From IMG/VR virus record IMGVR_UViG_3300030101_001522, positions 1 to 22,406 of that record: a DNA stretch of 22,406 nt. One strand, given 5' to 3'. This DNA is from a virus. How positions within the stretch are numbered: position 1 is the stretch's first letter; every line of letters begins with the position of its first letter. A program made the translations under genes and the position numbers. The notes below the pieces were generated by a model. The model saw only the letters and a list, made by a program, of their open reading frames with translations. It made no database searches and was not told the DNA's origin. This document shows positions 1-6,227 of this stretch, piece by piece.

Positions 1-614
1 TCTGGTTTCATACGAGCAGCCTCTAATATTTTTGGCCCAACATTGTCTTCACCAAACTCTTGAACTGCTTGTCTAGCTGTAAGTTTATATTTTCTGTAAA
101 GTGTATCTATGTAACCACTTATGTTTTCGTGTATATAAAATTCTGAAATATGTAAAGTTTGAAAATGTATTGAATCTTCTTTAAAACCTTTATTGCCTTC
201 CTCAACAAACAAACAACCAGTTCCTATTGAACACAAATCTAAATATAATTCATGTACTTCTGTATTAAAATTAGTTTGATTAAAAACATCATACATTCTT
301 TTTGCAGAGTCTTCTAAATATAGCTGTACCTCTCTGTCTTGATTTAAATCATCATCATTTGTAGTTAAGAAAAACCATTGCCTTGATGGTGATGTAAGGG
401 TTCCTTGTAAACTAGCAGCAAGTAACATATTTGCTGTCATAGCTGTAGAATCAAACAAGACCTCTGTTCTTTTATCTCCACTTATTCTTTTTGTAACTAT
501 GTCAGCTTTACGTGGCATTACGTAATCTAAAATTTCTTGCCAATGATCTTCCCAAGTTCCTCTATTAGAACTCATTTCATTATATCTTTTTTTAATGTAA
601 TCGTATTTTTCCAT
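1..614 (-). CDS. T7-like head-tail connector (portal) protein, 3' truncated by window edge
   Basis: The reading frame is open from an ATG at 614 to the left edge, giving 204 N-terminal residues of a protein that is normally around 500 aa. The N-terminus (YDYIKKRYNEMSSNRGTWED), a YVMPRKADI segment, then a LFDSTAMTANMLLAASLQG block followed by LTSPSRQWFFL are hallmarks of the bacteriophage head-to-tail connecting protein family of T7-like phages. This protein forms the dodecameric ring at the packaging vertex, through which DNA enters and leaves the head. The start codon overlaps the stop of the preceding 77-aa gene as TAATG, so translation is probably coupled. It lies downstream of the terminase genes in one packaging/head operon. 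Family identification is from recognised sequence pattern, not a search. Confidence 0.9.
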   Translation of the reverse strand, partial: MEKYDYIKKRYNEMSSNRGTWEDHWQEILDYVMPRKADIVTKRISGDKRTEVLFDSTAMTANMLLAASLQGTLTSPSRQWFFLTTNDDDLNQDREVQLYLEDSAKRMYDVFNQTNFNTEVHELYLDLCSIGTGCLFVEEGNKGFKEDSIHFQTLHISEFYIHENISGYIDTLYRKYKLTARQAVQEFGEDNVGPKILEAARMKP

Positions 615-847
615 TAATAACCACCAAGTAATGTTCTTGATGTAGTAGCTTCTTCTTCAACACCTTGACCACCAGTTAAAATAGTTGATTGCATACCCAT
701 AGCTTTACCAGCTATAAGTCTTTTCTTTTCTTTTGCCAATTCTGCTTCTGCTTGTTTTTCTCTTTCAAGCAATTCTGCATCAGGACCTGGTGGTAGCTTT
801 GGCATTTTTGGTGATAATATTGGTCCTATTATTGGTATGTTACCCAT
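614..847 (-). CDS. Small phage protein with C-terminal EEATTSRTLLGGY motif
   Basis: This is a 77-aa protein. Its N-terminus is rich in Pro, Ile and Met (MGNIPIIGPILSPKMPKLPP), followed by a charged Glu/Lys helix at about residues 27-47 and a C-terminal tail containing ILTGGQGVEEEATTSRTLLGG. The same tail pattern ends the 83-aa protein encoded at 1257-1508, on the other side of the acetyltransferase gene, so the two look like paralogues that share a C-terminal docking peptide. I recognise this tail style from small proteins near portal and terminase genes of other podoviruses, but no function is known to me. The gene overlaps its upstream neighbour by 19 nt and its stop overlaps the portal start. 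Confidence 0.8.
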   Translation of the reverse strand: MGNIPIIGPILSPKMPKLPPGPDAELLEREKQAEAELAKEKKRLIAGKAMGMQSTILTGGQGVEEEATTSRTLLGGY

Positions 848-1257
848 TTACAATCCTCTTTTTGCATTCCATAAATTATAATATCATATAGTGTATCATC
901 TTTTTTTACAAAATTCTTTAATAATCCTTCTTTTTTAAAACCTACACCTTCAATTAGCTTTTGACTACGTTTCTTATTTGCAAGACAAGTAGCAGTTACT
1001 CTCTGACATTTTGCTTGATTAAAAATATAATCAAACATTAATATAATAAATCTTCTTTGTACAGCACCTGGGTACTCTGCAGCTATATGAACATAAATAT
1101 TGTTACCATCATAATTACAAAAAAGTATTACACCTACTATTTCATCTTCATTAACAAAGCCAATAGTTGTATAATCATCTACTTCAATATCTGCTCTAGG
1201 CGAAATCCATTTGTAAAATTTTTCTTTTTGCAACTGATCAAAAACTGGTTCTATCAT
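829..1257 (-). CDS. GNAT-family N-acetyltransferase
   Basis: This 142-aa protein looks like a single GNAT domain. Central beta strands (TTIGFVNEDEIVGVILF) are followed by the C-terminal signature in which NKKRSQKLIEGVGFKKEGLL matches the RimJ/RimL-like pattern N..S..l.ek.GF..EG. Such enzymes transfer acetyl from acetyl-CoA to an amine. GNAT genes next to portal genes recur in podoviruses, and the substrate there is unknown; it could be a virion or a host protein. The canonical Q/RxxGxG/A loop is poorly preserved (PGAVQRRFIILMF), so acetyl-CoA binding may be atypical. Its start overlaps the stop of the 83-aa gene upstream (TAATG). Confidence 0.75.
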   Translation of the reverse strand: MIEPVFDQLQKEKFYKWISPRADIEVDDYTTIGFVNEDEIVGVILFCNYDGNNIYVHIAAEYPGAVQRRFIILMFDYIFNQAKCQRVTATCLANKKRSQKLIEGVGFKKEGLLKNFVKKDDTLYDIIIYGMQKEDCKWVTYQ

Positions 1258-1508
1258 TATCCACCTAATAAAGTTTTGCTTGTTGTTGCTTCTTCTGTAA
1301 TACCAGATGCACCTGTAAGCATGGTTGATCCACCATACTGTGATGCAAGTCTTTGTGCGACTGGCTGTGTTGTAGTTGGCATTTTTTCCAAAAGTTGTTT
1401 TGGCTCTGGTACTTTTCTTTTCTTTTTACCAATACCTACAACACCACTTATTGCTCTGCCTACTACACTACCAATGATTGATGGTACTATTGATGCTACT
1501 GAACCCAT
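1257..1508 (-). CDS. Small phage protein with C-terminal EEATTSKTLLGG motif
   Basis: This is an 83-aa protein. Residues 1-27 are a glycine-spaced hydrophobic segment (VASIVPSIIGSVVGRAISGV) that could be a membrane-active or transmembrane helix. A KKKRKVPEPKQ basic stretch follows, and the tail STMLTGASGITEEATTSKTLL is shared with the 77-aa protein at 614-847. The N-terminal halves differ, so the shared element is the C-terminal peptide. Its position between the basic mini-proteins and the GNAT gene in the head operon suggests a virion or assembly role, which is inference only. The ATG overlaps the preceding stop as TAATG. Confidence 0.78.
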   Translation of the reverse strand: MGSVASIVPSIIGSVVGRAISGVVGIGKKKRKVPEPKQLLEKMPTTTQPVAQRLASQYGGSTMLTGASGITEEATTSKTLLGG

Positions 1509-1642
1509 TATTTTCTCCTAGCAGTCTTTGCAGCTCTTTTAAATGCTGCAGCTGTTGGACTGCCTTTTGCTCCTTTTTTTCTCATTTTTTCACCACGCTT
1601 ACGCTTGGCATGAATATTTGCATATAATCCTGGTTTTTTCAT
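1508..1642 (-). CDS. Very small basic conserved phage protein (44 aa)
   Basis: The frame runs from an ATG at 1642 to a TAA at 1508 and encodes 44 residues beginning MKKPGLYANIHAKRKRGEKM and ending in KTARRK. The protein is extremely rich in Lys and Arg. I recognise the MKKPGLYANIHAKRKR opening from small uncharacterised proteins of marine podoviruses. The start overlaps the preceding stop as ATGA and its stop overlaps the next start as TAATG, so the frame fits exactly between its neighbours. It is short enough to be missed by gene callers. Confidence 0.8.
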   Translation of the reverse strand: MKKPGLYANIHAKRKRGEKMRKKGAKGSPTAAAFKRAAKTARRK

Positions 1643-1881
1643 TTTTTCTTTTTACTTCCTTTTCTTAACAAATCAGCGTCTGCTTTTCTAGCTCCACCCT
1701 TACCTGTTACAAAACTTTTAACTCTACCCATAGCCCATTGATGTGCAGATACTTTTGGCCTAGAACCTGAAGAATAATAAGCTCCAAGGCCACGCTTATA
1801 TACAGCATCTAATTTTGATTTAGAAAATTTTGAAGAACCAGATATGCCACTATACTTACCTGTTTTCTTTTTTACTGCCAT
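1639..1881 (-). CDS. Basic conserved phage protein, DUF5824-like
   Basis: This is an 80-aa Lys/Ser-rich protein. The middle and C-terminal part, with KLDAVYKRGLGAYYSSGSRP, HQWAMGRVKSFVTGKGGARK and DADLLRKG, matches a small phage domain that I recall as DUF5824, in which an H-W-G/A-M-A/G-R-V-x-SF core is followed by a basic DxDL segment. No function is known to me. It ends in a poly-lysine tail (KKKK). A good ribosome site (AGGAG) lies upstream of the TAATG junction at 1881. The domain name is from memory and unverified. Confidence 0.75.
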   Translation of the reverse strand: MAVKKKTGKYSGISGSSKFSKSKLDAVYKRGLGAYYSSGSRPKVSAHQWAMGRVKSFVTGKGGARKADADLLRKGSKKKK

Positions 1882-2066
1882 TATCCTCTGCTCCTTTGCT
1901 TACTAATTTTGTCCATCATGGCTGGAGTAAGTTTGCCTTCTCTATAAAGTTTACGAGTCCTTTTAATTTCTGCTTCACGCTTTTTAGGATTCTTAGCACC
2001 TCTAACATATTTTGTGGGTACACCACCTTTTGTTTTAGCTACTTTTTTAAACTTTCTTTTTGCCAT
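1881..2066 (-). CDS. Basic conserved phage protein (61 aa)
   Basis: This is a 61-aa protein, highly basic over its whole length. The core VRGAKNPKKREAEIKRTRKL followed by YREGKLTPAMMDKISKQRSR is a pattern I recognise from podovirus mini-proteins: a short helix-rich domain with conserved LTPAMMD. Function is unknown. The end of the frame contains an AGGAG ribosome site serving the next gene. Its own start lies inside the 3' end of the GTG-initiated gene upstream, an overlap of 20 nt, and has no clear ribosome site, so coupled translation is likely. Confidence 0.78.
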   Translation of the reverse strand: MAKRKFKKVAKTKGGVPTKYVRGAKNPKKREAEIKRTRKLYREGKLTPAMMDKISKQRSRG

Positions 2067-2178
2067 TTCTTTTTTTATTGCCTTTTAATTTTGCAAAATC
2101 AGCACCAGTAATTTTATTTCTTGGTGATGCAACCCTAGCAATTTTTTTTTGTTTTGGTGATAATTTTTTACCTGGCAC
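2047..2178 (-). CDS. Very small basic conserved phage protein, GTG start (43 aa)
   Basis: The frame runs from a GTG at 2178 to a TAA at 2047 and encodes VPGKKLSPKQKKIARVASPR followed by a segment containing KITGADFAKLKG. I recognise the pattern P-x-K-K-L-S-x-x-Q-K-x-I-A-x-V-A-x-P-R-x-K-I-T-G-A-D-F from small proteins of marine phages. The GTG overlaps the stop of the upstream gene as TAGTG, with a GGGG run just upstream. No ATG is available in this frame near the start. Automated callers that require ATG or more than 50 aa would miss it. Confidence 0.72.
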   Translation of the reverse strand: MPGKKLSPKQKKIARVASPRNKITGADFAKLKGNKKRNGKKKV

Positions 2179-2300
2179 TACATCATCCCCTTTTTCTTTT
2201 TCATCATCATTTTCTTTTTCATGGCTGGTGTCATCTTTGTTTTAGCTTTTTTAGATGGCTTACCTCTTTTACTTCCGTATGTTCCTTTTCCCATTGGCAT
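2178..2300 (-). CDS. Lys/Met-rich mini-protein (40 aa)
   Basis: The chosen start is the ATG at 2300, giving MPMGKGTYGSKRGKPSKKAK and then a run of Lys and Met (KKKMMMKKKKGMM). An AGGAGG ribosome site at 2315-2310 sits nine bases upstream. The frame stays open further upstream, but that part lacks a ribosome site and overlaps the DUF6321-like gene. The MPMGKGTYG opening recalls other tiny phage proteins. The composition suggests nucleic-acid or membrane contact, but that is only inference. Confidence 0.7.
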   Translation of the reverse strand: MPMGKGTYGSKRGKPSKKAKTKMTPAMKKKMMMKKKKGMM

Positions 2301-2313
2301 AATAATATCCCTC

Positions 2314-2598
2314 CTATGCTCTACTAGTTTTTTTCTTCTTGTGTTTATTAGCAAAATTTCTTGCTGCTTCAACACTACCAAAACCCCATTTTTTTAGGGC
2401 TAAGGCTTTTCTGGTTGGTCGGCCCTTGCTATCTTTCATAGGTCCTTTCATACCAGCAAATCTTGCAGCGAAAGAAACACGTCTAGGGTTTGTGCCAGAC
2501 TTAACAGGAGGTTTTAGATTAGATCCTTCTTTTCTTTTAAAGTATCTTCTACCTGCTGCAGTAAGTCCACCAGTTTTACTCTTGTGTTCTTTTCTCAT
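2314..2598 (-). CDS. Basic conserved phage protein, DUF6321-like
   Basis: This 94-aa basic protein contains GGLTAAGRRYFKRKEGSNLK, then PPVKSGTNPRRVSFAARF, then a KGRPTRKALALKKWGFGS segment. This is the arrangement I recall for a phage domain called DUF6321: GGLS..GR..Y.R..GSNL..PV..G...RR.SF.AR.....G...D..G.PTR..L.LK.WG. The function is unknown. The start overlaps the terminase stop by 4 nt (ATGA), placing it directly behind the packaging ATPase. The domain name is from memory and unverified. Confidence 0.78.
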   Translation of the reverse strand: MRKEHKSKTGGLTAAGRRYFKRKEGSNLKPPVKSGTNPRRVSFAARFAGMKGPMKDSKGRPTRKALALKKWGFGSVEAARNFANKHKKKKTSRA

Positions 2599-4007
2599 GC
2601 AAAAATATTAAACTCCGATTCAGCTTGTATGTTCATAGGTTCATAGTTTTTAATTCTTGCTTTTCTTAATGACATAACTGCATAACGCATAGCAGATATA
2701 ACATCATCATGAGCTGCAACAATCTTACCATTTTTCCTATGATACATTCTAAGCTCAGTTAAAAGTTTATCTTGATTCTTAAAAATTTTCAATCTTTTTG
2801 TTTGCATTCTTGTATATAGTTCCATAATACCAGCTTCAACTGAGTTACCACCTGAACCTTCTTTTTGTCCTTGTGCTGGTGGGTTACTAAAATGTTCTCT
2901 TGTCATGTTTACACCCTCTGCTCTGTATTGCTCAGTAAGAGATTTACCAGAACCTTTGTCAGCTTGTCTGCCGTCCATAGGCCAGATCACAGGTATCCAG
3001 TTACCTCTTGATTTTATTGCACTCGCATGGATTGGCACAGCCTCTTGTCTAAGAGCATAGCTATCATAAACATACGCTACATCAGCATCTCTATCCCATG
3101 CAATCCATACGGCAGCAGTTGGGTGATCCCATCCAAAATCTAGCCCACATATTCTTGTCCAATGATCTGGTATATCTATTGGTTCACAAACTATTTCATC
3201 TTCTGCCACAGGAAATACAAGACCAGAACCTATTTGTGGTACACCTTGCTCACGCATCTTTCTTTCGTGTGGTGGTAACGCAGCAAGTATTTGCTCTCTT
3301 ATATTTGATGTCATATGAGGTGCATCATCCCAACCAGCTTGTAACAGTGCTTGGCCAGGTCTAAGGTCATTCATAAACTGTGCTACTGTTTCTGTCATGC
3401 CAGACTCAGGTGTAAATGTCATATACACTATGCCACCTCTGTCTGCAGTTCTTGTAAGTGCTTGAGTATATATTGAGGTTGGTGGTTCTTCATCTAACCA
3501 GACTACATCTACAGCTTCACCCATCCATTTTTCTTTACCCATTTCATATGCTTTGAATGCAAGTCTTGACCACCCACCACTAACGTGCTTGATAACTAAG
3601 CTGTTCATAGCATTTGGCACACCTGGTTTTCTAGTTGTATCTCCTATATCATCAAGTGGTATAGATCCTGTACCTTTAGCACTAGGATCATCTGGTTGAC
3701 CTACAAGTTCTTTCTGACATACATCTCTAGTAGTTTCATTTGACACACCACCTACCCAGGCCCTTATAGGTTTATCAAACTTCTTGCCTTTCCACCAGTC
3801 AGGATATTTGCCAGTTAAATGATATGCCATTTCCATAGCACCACAGAAGGATTTTCCTATCCTATTACCAGCCATAAGTAATCTTTGAGATGCTATGGTA
3901 TTGTGAAAGTTTATTTGATACTCATATGGTTTGTAATGTTTAAGTGTATTAGTCGCTTTTCTTTTCTCTAATTCTTTAGCTATTTCTACTGCTCTTTCTA
4001 AACTCAT
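2595..4007 (-). CDS. terL: Terminase large subunit, T7-like
   Basis: This is a 470-aa packaging motor ATPase with a C-terminal nuclease, which docks on the portal, pumps DNA into the prohead and cuts concatemers. Visible motifs are Walker A GNRIGKS at residues 47-53, Walker B VDVVWLDEE at 166-174, the coupling motif MTFTP at 196-200, and the RNase H-like nuclease start GLDFGWDHPTA with D290. A late acidic pair sits at 434-435 in AHDDVISAMRYA. Length and the GNRIGK form of Walker A match terminases of T7-like and related podoviruses. The start overlaps the methyltransferase stop by 4 nt. All catalytic residues I can identify are intact. Confidence 0.95.
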   Translation of the reverse strand: MSLERAVEIAKELEKRKATNTLKHYKPYEYQINFHNTIASQRLLMAGNRIGKSFCGAMEMAYHLTGKYPDWWKGKKFDKPIRAWVGGVSNETTRDVCQKELVGQPDDPSAKGTGSIPLDDIGDTTRKPGVPNAMNSLVIKHVSGGWSRLAFKAYEMGKEKWMGEAVDVVWLDEEPPTSIYTQALTRTADRGGIVYMTFTPESGMTETVAQFMNDLRPGQALLQAGWDDAPHMTSNIREQILAALPPHERKMREQGVPQIGSGLVFPVAEDEIVCEPIDIPDHWTRICGLDFGWDHPTAAVWIAWDRDADVAYVYDSYALRQEAVPIHASAIKSRGNWIPVIWPMDGRQADKGSGKSLTEQYRAEGVNMTREHFSNPPAQGQKEGSGGNSVEAGIMELYTRMQTKRLKIFKNQDKLLTELRMYHRKNGKIVAAHDDVISAMRYAVMSLRKARIKNYEPMNIQAESEFNIFA

Positions 4008-4552
4008 ACTTCATTACCCCAAACATCCCACCCCTCTCGTTTCTGACGAGCAAAAATGTCTATACGATCATCACCTAATGGTTCTATATAATTATAAAAC
4101 TTATTTGGTTTTTGTGAATGTTTAATGTTTTCTGCTTGAAAAACTAATGGTATTAATTTTCTCTTTGGCCATAGTGGTGGTTTTGGTCCATTGTAACCAA
4201 TAGCTATAAACTCTGCGTTCCATCTATAACCATACAAAGGCATACCTGCAGATTTACCATAAGTTTTTTCCCACACACTCATTACAAGATATTTAAATCC
4301 CCAATTTTCTAAAATATTTTTAACATCAAAAATGTACCTTTGAGTAGTCCACAAAAAAATCCATGCTTGATCTTTAGCTACATCTTTGATATTTAGTTGA
4401 CTTATAAGTTCTACACTTTCGACATGATTTTTACCCATAACTTTATAAGGCATATTTTTTTGATTAGCTCTTGTTTTGTGAACTGCTGTTTTTAACCACC
4501 AAGGTGGATCAACAACTATTACATCATATTTCTTTTTTGGCAGATTTAGCAT
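4004..4552 (-). CDS. MT-A70 family adenine-N6 DNA methyltransferase
   Basis: This 182-aa protein carries the catalytic motif IV DPPW in VIVVDPPWWL at residues 15-18, followed by the MT-A70 landmarks WIFLWTTQRY, VMSVWEKT and the HSQKPNKFY segment that corresponds to the AdoMet-binding H-S-x-K-P motif. Such enzymes methylate adenine at N6 in DNA (phage and bacterial members) or RNA (eukaryotic members). It lies between the zinc-ribbon gene and terL, in the packaging operon rather than in the replication modules, so it could modify DNA just before packaging; that is inference. Its start lies inside the upstream gene, a 29-nt overlap. Confidence 0.88.
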   Translation of the reverse strand: MLNLPKKKYDVIVVDPPWWLKTAVHKTRANQKNMPYKVMGKNHVESVELISQLNIKDVAKDQAWIFLWTTQRYIFDVKNILENWGFKYLVMSVWEKTYGKSAGMPLYGYRWNAEFIAIGYNGPKPPLWPKRKLIPLVFQAENIKHSQKPNKFYNYIEPLGDDRIDIFARQKREGWDVWGNEV

Positions 4553-4742
4553 CTATAAACTCTCTTAGTTCTGCTGGAGTATATAAACAATGATTCCAGC
4601 AGTAAACATAGTCTATTTCATAATCATCACTTTCTGATGTATTTATTAAATCAAGAGCATAGCCACAACAAGGGCAGTTGTAAAACCCCTCGTCATCACT
4701 TGAATTGTTATGTTGCCAGTTTTCTAGTAGGTATTCGTCCAT
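4524..4742 (-). CDS. Small zinc-ribbon-like protein
   Basis: This is a 72-aa acidic protein. The cysteines fall in two clusters, CPCC at residues 23-26 and CWNHC at 48-52, consistent with one zinc-binding ribbon. The N-terminus is rich in Asn and Asp, and the C-terminus is helical. It sits between the two terminase subunit genes together with the MT-A70 gene, and the start overlaps the small terminase stop as TAATG. It could help DNA recognition in packaging or modification, but I do not recognise a specific family. Confidence 0.7.
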   Translation of the reverse strand: MDEYLLENWQHNNSSDDEGFYNCPCCGYALDLINTSESDDYEIDYVYCWNHCLYTPAELREFIDAKSAKKEI

Positions 4743-5155
4743 TAATTTAGATCATCCTTGTCAGGAGATGCTATTTTGATTACAGACAATAAACGACCAA
4801 GTTCTTCTTGTAATTCTTCATCTGTTTTTTTGTTTGTTACATCTTCAATTTTGTTAACTGTTTGATAACCTGTCCTGTCAAGCAATGAATTGATAGCACC
4901 TAGCTTTACTGACTGTGTAGTTTTATCATCTTCTACCAGTTTTATAAGTTTATCTATAGCCAAAGGTGCAGCACTTGCCATTAACTTTCTAGTATGTTCT
5001 GTTATTTCATTAGATAGTTTGTTTTTTAGCTCATATCCCTGCTGTTCTGCAGTTTTTTCTGAATATCCTGCTTTTATTGCAGACGCTTTTGCATTACCTG
5101 TTTGAGAATAGTGTTCTATAAACGCTTTTTGCTTTTCAGTTAGTTGTTTGTACAT
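4742..5155 (-). CDS. terS: Terminase small subunit
   Basis: This is a 137-aa protein if started at the ATG at 5155. The N-terminal LTEKQKAFIEHYSQTGNAKA followed by SAIKAGYSEKTAEQQGYEL is the typical helix-turn-helix of the Terminase_2 family of small subunits, which recognise phage DNA and recruit the large subunit. A C-terminal helical oligomerisation segment follows. The frame extends upstream to a TTG at 5194, but the family alignment starts at MYKQLTEKQ, so ATG 5155 is preferred. There is no Shine-Dalgarno in front of it. It is the first gene of the minus-strand late operon. Confidence 0.9.
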   Translation of the reverse strand: MYKQLTEKQKAFIEHYSQTGNAKASAIKAGYSEKTAEQQGYELKNKLSNEITEHTRKLMASAAPLAIDKLIKLVEDDKTTQSVKLGAINSLLDRTGYQTVNKIEDVTNKKTDEELQEELGRLLSVIKIASPDKDDLN

Positions 5156-5165
5156 TGTTTTTACT

Positions 5166-5194
5166 ACTATAACACTTTTATCTTGTATATACAA
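5166..5194 (-). promoter_or_regulatory. Candidate promoter with palindrome in front of terS
   Basis: A perfect 12-bp palindrome TTGTATATACAA occupies 5183-5194. Reading the minus strand, its second half provides a weak -35 TTGTAT (5194-5189), separated by 17 bp from TATAGT (5171-5166). Transcription would then begin only a few bases before the terS ATG, which fits the absence of a ribosome site. An alternative -35 TTTACA lies at 5212-5207 but its spacing to a -10 is short. This is a candidate late promoter with an overlapping operator. Confidence 0.35.
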
Positions 5195-5648
5195 CCTGTA
5201 TACCTATGTAAACACCTAAAAATACCCCTACAATGCGTGATCGAATCCATATATATATAGCAGTTGCTGTCGTTTTGGGGGGTAGTACCCTTATAGACTA
5301 TACTTTCTTTTTGTACATTATAAACTTTTTATACAGTAGCCCTGGAAATGAGTGTATGGGTGGGGTGGAAAGCATATTTTTATGCAATTTCTGATCCTAT
5401 AGATTATATATTAGATCGTAGTAAAACTTCAATATCGTTAATAGATCCTTTTCTAGATTGTCAGCCGTTCAACTAAAGTAGTTAATAATATTATTAGGTA
5501 ATAAATATAATAAGAATCTATCTATATATAATTATACCTGCTAAAGTTTTTAATTAATATAATAGATGTAAATAAATTATAAAATAAATTTGACAATATA
5601 TTATATAGTATGCTACTATTATGATATCTAAAACTTGGAGGTTTTAAA
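5195..5648. other. Non-coding divergent intergenic region
   Basis: About 450 bases separate the minus-strand late operon from the plus-strand early operon. No convincing coding frame is seen. It holds a G-rich patch (a TTTTGGGGGG run near 5274-5283 and GGGTGGGGTGG near 5358-5368), a 5-bp hairpin GCATA-TTTT-TATGC at 5372-5385, a perfect AT palindrome TAATAATATTATTA at 5483-5496, very AT-rich sequence from 5400 on, and the early promoter at its right end. It could carry an origin or packaging site, but nothing here proves either. Confidence 0.7.
5590..5619 (+). promoter_or_regulatory. Early promoter, sigma70-like with extended -10
   Basis: A perfect -35 TTGACA (5590-5595) is followed after 18 bp by TACTAT (5614-5619), preceded by TG-C, which is an extended -10. 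The predicted start near 5626 leaves a short leader with a GGAGG ribosome site at 5637-5641 before the first early gene at 5649. The architecture closely resembles the candidate promoter at 12452-12481 on the other strand. Confidence 0.65.
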
Positions 5649-5831
5649 ATGTATAAAAGAATGACAAAGGAAGATATAAAACTAGTAAAGGAAAAATATG
5701 ACAATGGGGATTTGGAACTATGGGACGATTGCGTAGAATATGAAATATGGAAAGATTACGCAACAGATAAAAAATATTATGTACCACTTGAGAAGGTAAG
5801 ATTTTGGGAAGAGGTAGAGGAGGAAAAATAA
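5649..5831 (+). CDS. Early mini-protein 1, acidic (60 aa)
   Basis: This is the first gene after the early promoter, with GGAGG seven bases before the ATG. The 60-aa product is charged and rich in Lys, Glu and Tyr (KEKYDNGDLELWDDCVEYEI) and ends in an acidic EEVEEEK tail that is encoded by the ribosome site of the next gene. No family is recognised. By position, first in the early operon, it may act on the host just after infection, which is inference. Confidence 0.7.
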   Translation: MYKRMTKEDIKLVKEKYDNGDLELWDDCVEYEIWKDYATDKKYYVPLEKVRFWEEVEEEK

Positions 5832-6028
5832 TGATTAAAACAAATTTAAATTATGCATGGTTAAAACATCAAATTAAAAATGATTATAATATTAATCTTG
5901 ATGATTTACCAGCGTATCAAGTAGGAATAATAAAATATCTTTATAAACAAGCAATAGACTATAAAAATAAACATTTAAGATTAACAACTTTTAACGAATA
6001 TATAAGGGAGGTAATCCATGGAAGATAA
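5831..6028 (+). CDS. Early mini-protein 2 (65 aa)
   Basis: The start is placed at the ATG at 5831, seven bases after GAGGAGG (5817-5823) and overlapping the previous stop as TAATG. A frame extension to 5804 would put the start before that ribosome site. The 65-aa product is helical, starting MIKTNLNYAWLKHQIKNDYN, with a predicted C-terminal helix ending in EYIREVIHGR. No family is recognised. Confidence 0.68.
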   Translation: MIKTNLNYAWLKHQIKNDYNINLDDLPAYQVGIIKYLYKQAIDYKNKHLRLTTFNEYIREVIHGR

Positions 6029-6227
6029 ATTTACAAAATATTTTAACAATTTTGAAAATGTTGATAAGCTGGTTGATTTATTAGGTGAGTGGTACGAATC
6101 AGAAGTTGAATTCAGTAAAAGGGATTTAAATGAAGATTCAAGCCATTTTAATGATGATGAATTTCACGAGTTAGTAAGTATCATATTAAGTCAAAGAAAT
6201 AAAATTAAAAAAGGAGGTATAAAATAA
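6018..6227 (+). CDS. Early mini-protein 3, acidic (69 aa)
   Basis: A GGGAGG site at 6006-6011 precedes the ATG. The 69-aa product is acidic and helical (KYFNNFENVDKLVDLLGEWY; SSHFNDDEFHELVSIILSQR). It overlaps the previous gene by 11 nt, and its last codons (KKGGIK) are the ribosome site of the next gene. No family is recognised. Confidence 0.68.
   Translation: MEDKFTKYFNNFENVDKLVDLLGEWYESEVEFSKRDLNEDSSHFNDDEFHELVSIILSQRNKIKKGGIK

Noticed and set aside
1057-1521. 154-aa plus-strand frame
   Set aside because: It lies opposite the GNAT and 83-aa genes, both of which have credible protein patterns and coupled starts; its own protein looks like antisense translation.
5372-5385. GCATA-TTTT-TATGC hairpin as a terminator
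   Set aside because: The stem is only five AT-rich pairs, there is no trailing T-run, and no transcript is expected to end there. Kept only as part of the intergenic description.
5483-5496. AT palindrome TAATAATATTATTA as an operator
   Set aside because: In such AT-rich DNA a palindrome made only of A and T can easily arise by chance, and it is not placed on a promoter element.
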